NCBI GenBank assembly: GCA_018398765.1
Contig: JAHBMJ010000186.1
Span: forward strand, 1 to 54,097
DNA: 54,097 bases
Direction of reading: 5' to 3'
DNA from: Chromera velia
Taxonomy: Eukaryota > Sar > Chromeraceae
Positions 34,766-54,097 of this stretch are shown one piece after another. Each line of letters begins with the position of its first letter. Within the stretch, counting starts at the first letter, position 1. Made by a program: the position numbers and the translations under genes. Below the pieces are notes generated by a model that searched no databases, was not told the origin of the DNA, and saw only the letters and a program-made list of their open reading frames with translations.

Positions 34766-36952
34766 AAGTCAAAAAGTTTTGTCAAAAGTAAAGATTTCCT
34801 GTATGTAACAGTTACGTCATCAATCCAATCTGTTTTGATCTCTCCCCTGCTCTGTCCTCTTTTAAAAAAGAAAACCAGAAGTCTGTACTACAAATCAATT
34901 CAGTTTAAAAAGGAAACAGACTTGTGGAATCAATCAAAATATGATGAACTCCTGAATGCAGATGAGAAAATCTGGATTGATGAATGAATGAATGAATCAA
35001 TGAATGAATGAATGAAAATAATTTGTATTGAATGAGATGAATCAGTCAGAGTGCAGAAGCGATGACAGATAACTTACATGCATCACCTACTTTCCTTTTG
35101 CAGAATTAAAGCAAACTAAAATTTAAATTGGTTGACAAAAAAGAAAAGAAAGTTGAATGTCATTGAACGTCTTTTCTTCTCAATCTTTGTCACGCTGCGC
35201 TTTTTTCTTTTCTTCTTTTATCTGTCTTTTGCTATCGACATGCATATCTGAGAAAAAAACCTTTTATAAAAAGAAAAGAAGTGAAACAACCATCGAAAGG
35301 TGAAAGAGCACTATTTAGCTAGAAAAAAGAGCAATCCGGGAAAAGAAAACGAATCACAAATCGGACAGTCAAGTCAAATACGTCACACAAACTGCATATC
35401 TTTGAAAAGAAAATAAGATGCAGTGAATTCTATACAGTGAATCCAGAAGAAAAACAGAACTGCCGAATGAAAGCAAAAACGAATGATGCATTTTTATTTC
35501 TATTTTTCTGTTCTGGTTCCTTCTGTATGATATGTCATCTCTCTTTTCCCCATCTCCCCCCCCTTCTCTCTTCAATCCGCCCCATTCCCTCATGTTCTTG
35601 TGATTCCTTCTCAATCTACTGCTCAGGTTGACTTGTTTGAAAAGAGAAGAGAAAACCAAGAACTGTAAAGAGAAGGAGGAGAGAGAGAGAAAGAGAGAGT
35701 GATAAACGGTGAAATAAAAAGAAAACGCAAAAGAAAGCAATTCTGCTGTATGTGAAAAAGAAACTTTCACTAAGCACATTCAGACAACGCAAAAAGAATA
35801 AAGAAGAGTCTCAGAAAAGAAAACCTTTTCAATTGTTAAATCATTTCGTTCTTTTCTTTCCTCCTACTAGCCCTCTTTTTTCAGCACTCCCGCTCCCCCC
35901 TCCCATTCTTTTCTCATTTCATTAGTCAAACGATGATCAAGAAAGAGAAAAGACAAGAAGAAGAGCGTGAAAGAGCAAAGAAAGAAAGAGCGAGAGACGC
36001 CAAAAGGAAAACTGAGTCTCCATTCTTTCTCCAAGCTCTTCCGACACCTATCTTAAACCACTTCACTCAGATCGAGCAAGTGGACAAGGACCACCAGTAG
36101 TATGATTGCCGCTATTTCTGCCGAGAGCCGCCCTTCCCTCAACTACCACCAGTTGCTGCCTAGACCGTACTGAGCCGTCAGTGCACCATCTGCTTGCAGC
36201 TGCTTTCCGGGCCGCTAAGAGCTGAGAGTGCTGCAACTTTTCTACTATGATGTCGTTTGTCTGCTCGCTAAGGATTGCTGAGGAAGGCAAGGTTTCGGAA
36301 GCGTCTCTTTGGGGGGGGGGGATTTTTCATGACTTTTCCATCTATGCTTGGCCGTCTCCGTATCTTCTGCCAGTCAACGTCCATCCGTGTGCACACCAGA
36401 ATGAGAGGAAAAAGAGAAAGAGGGGGAGAAAGGGAATGAAAAGAAGGAGAAGGTTCGTTTTTCAGAAGAGAGAGTGAGAATGGCTAACGTTTCTTGCGGC
36501 TTCTTGCGGAGCTGAGCTCCAAGAGTTAGTTAGACACGGGGGTTGTTATGTCGACATCATGTTCGACTATTCTGAGCTTCCCTTTACACTTCAGGATATC
36601 GGATTCCCATCTATAAGGCATCATATGGGGGAGAGTTCAGAGATGACCGCCATTTCCTCGACTTTCGAGGAGAATAAAGAGGAGGGGGCAACTTCGACCC
36701 TTTCCAGGACTATCCTGGAGGGGAGGCAGCGTTCAAGGGCAGATTTGCCCACTGCTGAGTTCATTCCGGTTTTTTTTTCTTCAATACATATCTTCATCTG
36801 CGTATGTGGTTGATAGCTTGTCATGCAGTTTCTCTATCATCAGGATCTGACAAGCGCCGATCCTTTGGACTTGCAAGAAGAGCATGAATTGCATTTTCGC
36901 GGCACAAATTGCTATGACAAACGATCAGTCGGGGAAGAGAACAAAGATTCTG

Positions 36953-36983
36953 GGCTCAGTGGTTAGAGCATGCAACTGACCTT
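36953..36983 (+). other. tRNA-like A-box word
   Basis: GGGCTCAGTGGTTAGAGCAT matches a tRNA D-arm / A box closely. It is followed by a T-rich tract instead of an anticodon stem and T-arm, so only a fragment is present. Confidence 0.35.
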
Positions 36984-38921
36984 TATTTTTTTTCTTTTAT
37001 TCTTCATGTCTCGCTCCCTCCGTTCTTGTTTGACATATCAGAATTGAGAGGGGGAGTGAAGAATGCGAATAGAGGAGATTGGGACCAGTTGTGGGCCAGA
37101 CGCTGGTACGGGTCTGCTGCGGTGGGCGACGCTGGGCGCTACGATATGCTTTCGCTTTCCGGAGCTGCTTGCTTTGCACAATGCATCATGCACCTGATTT
37201 GGTTGCAGTCAGATCGATTGACGGTGCATCATTTATTGAAGCTTCTAGCTTAGCAAGAACGTTTGTCCCTCTCTGTACAACTGAACTGACAGACTTTTCT
37301 AAAAGAGCTCTGACGGAAGGAAGCCTTGGGTACTTGCGCTCTAGCAGCTCTAGCTACACACAGCTTAACTGCGGTTAACAAAGAAGAGTAAGACTCTGAA
37401 TCAAAAGTGATGAGAGAACGAAACATCGGCTACTCAAAAACGTAGTCATCTTCCGCTACCACCACAATAAGTTACACAAAGACTAGATGTTCAGACTCAC
37501 ACAGTACAAAAAAAAAAAACAGTTTGAGAAGAGAGGTCTCAAAAAATTTAATGAATGAAAAGAAAATGATTGGACGTTTACACACATCCATGTTTGTCTT
37601 CTTATTCTCCTACGTTGGGAAAGCGGATTCAAGCGAAATTCTTTTCCTTCCTTCTTTTCAGGCAGGGATCTGCTATTCCATCATCCCAGTCCTTACATGT
37701 ATTCATCCCCCCCCCGGCCATCCGTTGCTGACAAGGTAGAAATTAAAGGGATATTCACAAATCGACTGATTTAGATCTAAGGATAGGTGCAGAAACTTAA
37801 GGCACTCGAAGTCCCCATAAAGCCTATATAGAAGTTATCGAGTCCATCCGTTCACAAAACCCAGAAAACACAGCCAGACGAAATCGATACAACCAGGTAC
37901 AGCATGCAAGGCAAGCACACCGCTCTGAAAGGTATGGCTACTGCCTCATGAATCGTCTTCATTCAACGGAATGTGGCCCGGTGCACATCTCAATCCAGAC
38001 ATAACCTATTTATGTATCAGAGCACGTCCAGGCACTCACAAATCAAGAACCGTTCCATTCTCACTTAGGACGTCCATCCGGCATAGGCGAGATTTGAGAG
38101 GCACAGGCGAAACGGCAAACTCCGCACAGCACACAGAACGAAGGTCCATGATCAGAACTCTTTTCTTCTCTCTCTGAAAGACTTCATGCAGGGTGAGATG
38201 ACAAGCAAACAAAACAGTGCAGACTTGTCTTCTGGTTTGTTCAGTCACCATTCATAAGTAGAGTGGAACGTTGAAAACCAGGAAGAGACAGCACAGGCTG
38301 CTCACAGTGTTAACTGAGGTACGCAAAGAACCATGAAGGAGAGAGAAAGGACAGATCAACATACTACGGGAGGTTATTTGCAAGGTTTTCCTTCACTTGC
38401 GAAACAGATTCCAATCTCAACATGCAAGGAAGCTCCACTTGAGAGATCCACAGAGATACCTCTGTCAGTCATCCTTGACTGCTCAGAGGCGCTGTTGCAG
38501 AAGGTCATCCAAGCCGTCTCCTTTCCTTCATGACCAGAAGCCGCAATGCTTCATGGACTGTAGTCCACCCGACTCCTTCTCCTTCTACAGATGAAGGGAA
38601 GACCCCCTCCAGAACCAGTTTTCCACTCCTGCTTGCATCTGATGTGCACAAACAGTAGATCGTTCACCTTGTTTATAGAAGTAAACTCGTCAAGATTCAT
38701 CTAGCAGCTGAGTACACAACTGCTAGGAGGGTTTCTACCACAAAAGTGAGGACACGATTGAAACGACCAGGCTGCGCAAACAGATGCGTTACGAAGAACA
38801 GAAGAATGCCCTGAGGCTGCTTTAAGAGAAGAGGAGCGGTCCTCAGTCATAGATAGAGAAGGTGAGGAAACATCTTGAACTGCAACACAGTAACAGCAAG
38901 CACTGTAGGCTGTTGACCGCA

Positions 38922-39245
38922 GAACTTAGGTAAAGTGGAGGTGTGTGTCAAAGTGTCATGACAGGTAAGTCTCTGTGGTCTGTGCCTAAGTTTGTACAGC
39001 TCCTGGAGAAGTCTGTAAAAGTAATAGTAATACTCTCAATCCGAAAGCAAAGCAATGAATCCAATCTCGCATGCTATCCAAAGTACGATACGCACAGAAA
39101 TAACAAAACAATACGTCCGTGCGATAATCGCTCGGCGCAGCGATTATTCGCTGCATGTGCGTAACACGCGTACGTGATACAAGCCCGGCCAAGCCCGCGG
39201 CCCAATGCGCGGCACGGTGCCCCGACGGCTACCTGTACTTCAACT
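38922..39245. repeat. 0.33-kb dispersed repeat, copy 2
   Basis: 324 bases in the same orientation as copy 1. In my hand alignment about 31 positions differ and every one is a transition. Both copies end sharply at CTTCAACT, so the unit has a defined right boundary. Confidence 0.9.
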
Positions 39246-39426
39246 AGTTAAGCTATACTAAGCAGTAACTTAAGCTGAGCTGTATTTTAAGCTATATTAT
39301 ATTTTATATTATATTTGAATATATAATTTTGGATCTACTGGCTTTGGATCAATTGCATGCACATGGACTGCATGGAGTAGCATGGAGCTATGTTCCAACG
39401 CATTGTATTAATTGTATTTATTCGTT

Positions 39427-50192
<10,766 letters not shown>

Positions 50193-51175
50193 TTCGTCCG
50201 TCTCCTTAATTCTCCGTCGAGGTAGCCTTGCTTCTGCCGATCTTTACTTCTGCAAGCTGCCCCTTCCTCTCTCAAATAAGTGCTCTAATATTGAAAGAGC
50301 AGCACAGAAGACAGAAAGCAGGGTCAACTCCCTTGAAGGGAAATTCGGCACTAAATGGAAAGGAGACGGGTAGAGAGATCGAAAGATGCGGAGACGTACG
50401 CGGACGAAGGGAAAACCTGGAAGAGAGGAAAATATATGCCACGCCAAAATTAATATTCCTGTGTCCGTTCTGCAGAGAAATGTATGCGAAGCGCTCACAG
50501 GGAAACACAACGGATACAGCCACAGGGGCCTGGGGCTGAGAACTGTTGACTGTCCCGAAATGTCTGCACGGCGTTAATTAGTTCTTCTGTGATATTCAGA
50601 GCAGCGTTTGCCAACAGCAGTTCTGCGTCGATGGAATGATGAACAGTCTTCAAAGCTGCGTGATGCTGCGTGGTGCTGCCTGCAGGAGATCAGCTGTGTG
50701 GTGAAAAGTGTGAATATGATGGGGTACCACGATGGTACCACGGCCCGGATCGGCCCGGTCATCGGCAATTCCATGCAATGCCGCGCGCCCCGCGCGCGCC
50801 GCGCGCGTGGCAATATGTGGCAATGAGTGACCACACATGACCACACGGGCAGGTTTGCCACAGGTCTCGATCAGAATGTTTCAGACGTCTCAGACAGACT
50901 TCGTCTCTGTCGTGTCTTGAATATTCCTATATATATTCGAAAACAATCTTGACTCATCTTCTACCCAATTGTGCAAAAACCAATAATCCAAAAACCTGTG
51001 AACGAACGACCTGTCTCGCGAAGACTGGATCATTGCGCGCATGCAGTGCTCTTGATCATGGGGAGCGTACTTCCAGCTCGGAGTGTGTCAGACAGAGAGA
51101 CCGCTTGCGAAGAGTCACAAGCCTTAGTTTGTTGAAGATCACGCAGAACAAGTTTTGCGTGACTGTACCTTAAGC
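50193..51175. promoter_or_regulatory. Divergent intergenic region with possible shared promoter
   Basis: About 0.98 kb between the start of the JmjC gene (-) and of the intronless gene (+). It contains a strongly alternating CG block at about 50781-50809 and a TATATATA at about 50929-50936, 240 bases upstream of the plus-strand ATG. Promoter function is inferred from position only. Confidence 0.4.
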
Positions 51176-52141
51176 ATGTTGTCTCGTAGTGCGACGAGCT
51201 CCACACAGGCAGACATCAAAGCTGCCACAGAAACAAGAGAAACTGCTGCCTTGATAAACTTGTCCGACAATCTCATTGTCTTGTTCGATAGCGACATCAC
51301 GGAGCACCTCTTTTCCTTCGTGTCTCCGATTGCCCTGAGCTCTTTGATGCAGTGCTCCCTCGCAGCGCACGCTGTTGCCGATCGAGCGCTTCGAAAATTT
51401 CGCCTTCGATCTCAGTTGCTTTCTCTGAGGTGGACCAGCGAAATGCACATAAAAGATGGGAGAAAAATTGATGGCCCCCTCCAACAGCGCGTGATCGACT
51501 CTGTTGACTACCATTTAGCGCGACTCGACAGAATCGAGACTTCAGCTGAAGCAGCAGAAGAGGAACTCGAAAACGCGGCGGAATCCAGAGAAGATGCGAA
51601 GAGCTCCCTTGAGGATTTGAAGGCGATCTCTCGGAACATGACAACCGCATTGGCAGGTCACTGTCGTAAGAAGAGCGCTCACGTTTTCACCTATCCACCG
51701 CCTGGATATGAGCTGGAACGCATTTACCCACCGCATGTGCTGGGGGAAGCTCCACCCGAACCGCAAACTAAGGGACGAAGATCCGCACTCGCCGCACATT
51801 TCAAAAGGTGCGCAGGCCCTTTCATTTACCCCAAATACCTGAAGGTACCCGCCGGCACAGTGCTGGTTGTGTACCTGAAGAAGGACACGCCTGGAGGAGA
51901 AGAGATGGCCGGGAAGCCCTTCATCCGGAGACTTCTCGAGGAGCCGATGGGCCCCGAGGCTCTCAGCGGCTTGCAGAGGCGTCGGGATGACGCGTGGAGA
52001 GAGGGGTTGGAGAGAATGAACATAGATGATGATCAGGAGGTGGTGGCGTTTTTCGATATCATGTCACTTTCCGACGACGGGGAACTGCAGCTGGAAATGG
52101 GGCATGAGGTTCTGTACACCGGCTCCGACTCGGATTGGTAA
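51176..52141 (+). CDS. Intronless F-box-like protein with coiled coil
   Basis: A single open frame of 321 codons with no introns, unlike every other gene here. Residues about 32-75 (DSDITEHLFSFVSPIALSSL, then CSLAAHAVADRALRKF) have the Leu/Ile spacing of an F-box; such proteins link substrates to SCF ubiquitin ligases, but the match is weak. Residues about 110-160 are Glu/Ala/Leu-rich and likely form a coiled coil. The C-terminal half has well-formed coding sequence (YPKYLKVPAGTVLVVYLKK) and ends in an acidic tail, SDSDW. The ATG at 51176 is the first in frame; the frame opens a few codons earlier without ATG. The lack of introns suggests a retrocopy or a young gene. I do not recognise the C-terminal domain. 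Confidence 0.6.
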   Translation: MLSRSATSSTQADIKAATETRETAALINLSDNLIVLFDSDITEHLFSFVSPIALSSLMQCSLAAHAVADRALRKFRLRSQLLSLRWTSEMHIKDGRKIDGPLQQRVIDSVDYHLARLDRIETSAEAAEEELENAAESREDAKSSLEDLKAISRNMTTALAGHCRKKSAHVFTYPPPGYELERIYPPHVLGEAPPEPQTKGRRSALAAHFKRCAGPFIYPKYLKVPAGTVLVVYLKKDTPGGEEMAGKPFIRRLLEEPMGPEALSGLQRRRDDAWREGLERMNIDDDQEVVAFFDIMSLSDDGELQLEMGHEVLYTGSDSDW

Positions 52142-52523
52142 AACGGAACGGCAGATCGATCTGATTAATTTATACCTGCTTGCCCTGTGTTAGCTGGCCC
52201 TCTCTCCGTGACGGTCTCCGTCCCCAGCTCCGTCCTTAGCTCGGACCGTATATGAACCTGACCATAAGACCCTGGCAGCTCGAGGCTCAGTTTGCAGTCA
52301 CCTCCAGAAGACGCCCAGAGAGACGCCCATCATTCCAACGTATGGCATCGTCTATGGATGTCTATGGGTGTATCATGTCACGATTCATGCGGAAAAGATC
52401 AGTATATGAGGGCCGGATTGAGATCTAGGCCGAACGTTTTATGTATCGGCTGACATAAGCTGACAACGATGGTACATCATGATAATGATGAGTTTACATG
52501 GCAACCTTCATTTAGTGGAGTCA

Positions 52524-52555
<32 letters not shown>

Positions 52556-53700
52556 AATATTAAATGGGGCTAAATCATGTTATAAGCTTTACATATGTAA
52601 GTTTCAAGCTAAAGTCTCAAAAAGCTCTTTAAGTTTATAAGTTGGCACCCGTAGGGATGTAGGCCCTCAGCTAGTCGTAGCTGGGATCAGCTCCTACATA
52701 CGGATAAAGGTTCTGTCATGCATGGGTAGTTCTGCTATCTCTGTTCTGTAAGACAAACAACGGATGTCTTCATAGAGACTGCATGCTGCACAATTAGTTC
52801 CCGGCATGCATGCATGCATGCGCCCTACGCACGTTATGCGCGCGTACTTCATTTCATCCTAACACAACTGCTTGTCAGACCTTCACAACGCTACGTGCCC
52901 CCTCCCTCTAGAGTGGCGTCCCGCCACTTCATCAGCATGAGGCAATTTGATCTCAAAAAGGCGCGGTTCATACAGAACGGTCTCAAATCTATGCAAATCA
53001 CCTCAAGTCATTTTCTCCTTCTTCCAGCCTTTGCTGCTGATTAGGCTTATAACGACTGATTGCAAAGCAGGCTCTCTTTTCTCACATGAAAAGCGGAATA
53101 AAGAATCGTTCACAGGATTTGAACTTGGAATACAGCAGTACATGAGATGAACTGTTTCTTTGATTGGCTAATCCGTAGCCAATACAGCCACCTCTGCCTA
53201 CTTTAACTCTTGCTCTCTCTTTTTCTGATCGATCTGAATGTCTGCCTTATTCCAGCCATCATGCTGCGCAAACAGAGTCTTCCCTTTCTGGCCGTCAGTC
53301 ACTGTCAGCTCTTCTTCTCTTCCTCTCTTTGCTCTGTCTCCTTACTGCATGCCACCTGCTTCCGTCTCCTCCCTTCCTTCCTCACCCACACCACGGCTGA
53401 GCAAAGGCACGCAACGATTGAAACGATCACCGAAAAAAAAAATTCCTACCGAGCGCAGACAGATATTCCCTTATCAAACCAAACGACAACCACTACGAGA
53501 ATTTGATCCCCCAGGGTAGACAAACAGGCCAAGACGACTGTTCAAACGAAAAGAACGAATGCAAACGGACGAGATCGGACAGTCGTGCAACAAGACTGAA
53601 TAGAGACACACGCCGTCTCCATGCCTACATGATCACTTACTACGTTGCACCCTCATCAATTGTTTCTTCCCTGCACGATGCCTTCTGCTTACTCTCTTGC
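52142..53700. other. Spacer with short repeats
   Basis: About 1.55 kb. It contains the third, diverged copy of the interspersed repeat (52430-52492), a (GATT)n array at 52525-52555 and a GCATGCATGC run near 52805. No gene is supported. Confidence 0.55.
52430..52492. repeat. Interspersed repeat, diverged copy 3
   Basis: GGCCGAACG, then ATCGGCTGACATAAGC, CAACGATGGTACATCATG and a GAT/AAT run, in the same word order as the copies at 27629 and 28941. The central palindrome is no longer intact. Confidence 0.45.
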
Positions 53701-54097
53701 TCAGTAAATGGGCATTCCCATCGCATATCGTGCCCAAGATTCCTGAAAAAGTGCCTGGACAGACGGAGGCAATTCTTCCACTCTGTACCCCTCGTGCTGT
53801 GTGTTCGGTGTGTGCTCTTGATCGGATTGATGGATGCTGCTGATTCTCCTTGGCGGGGCAACGCTTCTCAGCAGAGGCGTGGAACTCCCAAGCCCCCTTG
53901 TTTCTCGCACACCTCCCATTTCGACACATCCACGGAGGCGAATGGAGCCAAATCTACGAGGAGCGGTCTCTGAAGCTGGCAAAGGTTCTCTAAGGCGAGG
54001 CATTGACTGATTACCAAAACCCCTCGCCTCTGTCTGCTCCTGTCGAATCGTTTTGATTTCAACCCTCCGCGTCTCTTGCTTCTTCCACTCTTTTCGC
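53701..54097 (-). CDS. Possible 3' end of a minus-strand gene (partial)
   Basis: An open frame runs from the right edge to TGA at 53701-53703, about 131 codons. It is rich in Arg, Glu and Pro and ends VQALFQESWARYAMGMPIY. It has no start of its own in this frame until codon 32 (ATG at 54003), so it may continue beyond the window. I recognise no domain. The call rests only on an open frame with plausible composition; competing frames on both strands are also open, so this may be spurious. Confidence 0.3.
   Translation of the reverse strand, partial: RKEWKKQETRRVEIKTIRQEQTEARGFGNQSMPRLREPLPASETAPRRFGSIRLRGCVEMGGVRETRGLGSSTPLLRSVAPPRRISSIHQSDQEHTPNTQHEGYRVEELPPSVQALFQESWARYAMGMPIY

Larger units (their letters stand above)
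33457..39426. other. About 6 kb spacer without a convincing gene
   Basis: Lies upstream of the glycosyltransferase (-) and downstream of the JmjC gene (-). It is mostly AT-rich or purine-rich (35100-36060), with a short alternating CG block at 33859-33888. It contains the transition-only repeat pair (34265-34599 and 38922-39245), two tRNA-like A-box words, and a decayed open frame at 38374-38700 on the minus strand. Open frames at 36559-36813 and 37026-37253 match nothing I recognise. Confidence 0.55.

Noticed and set aside
37026-37378. Overlapping short open frames with Trp/Arg-rich start
   Set aside because: No splice partners, no recognisable motif and competing frames; not enough to call a gene.

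Overview
The window is nuclear DNA from an intron-rich eukaryote. Every recognisable gene but one is split into many short exons with GT...AG introns, and acceptors are almost always GCAG. Introns and spacers are loaded with simple repeats such as (TG)n, (TC)n, (GAAA)n and (GAAT)n. The gene set is a plastid/organelle-type family A DNA polymerase, an ELO elongase, a GPS/polycystin-like membrane protein, a GT61-like glycosyltransferase and a JmjC protein. Together with the gene structure this fits an alveolate or related alga; a chromerid such as Chromera is my best guess, but that is inference. All exon models were built by hand from reading frame, splice-site phase and remembered family motifs.

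Layout. (1) 1-5847, + strand: the 3' part of a DNA polymerase I-like gene; its 5' part lies off the left edge. It has a 660-residue insertion just before motif C. (2) 6920-9559, + strand: a complete six-exon very-long-chain fatty acid elongase (ELO family). (3) 9560-11863: AT-rich spacer with a foldback element and a hairpin repeat pair. (4) 11864-26330, + strand: one 20-exon gene of about 2204 codons. It encodes a signal peptide, a seven-blade RCC1 propeller, three EGF modules, a GPS cleavage motif and five membrane segments arranged like the first five of polycystin-1. (5) 26331-29880: spacer with short interspersed repeats. (6) 33456-29881, - strand: a seven-exon type II membrane glycosyltransferase of the GT61 kind. 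(7) 33457-39426: about 6 kb without a convincing gene, holding two copies of a 0.33-kb repeat that differ only by transitions. (8) 50192-39427, - strand: an 18-exon gene of about 1947 residues with a KDM5-like JmjC domain in which all three iron-ligand positions are substituted. A winged-helix segment resembling FtsK-gamma lies near its C-terminus. (9) 51176-52141, + strand: an intronless F-box-like gene, divergent from gene 8. (10) The last 0.4 kb may hold the 3' end of another minus-strand gene.

The genes do not form an operon or an obvious pathway. This is an ordinary nuclear neighbourhood with long spacers. The most unusual items are the RCC1-EGF-GPS-polycystin receptor, with its 9-nt microexon; the apparently iron-less JmjC protein; the transition-only repeat pair; and the high share of splice donors with C at +3 (GTCAGT type).
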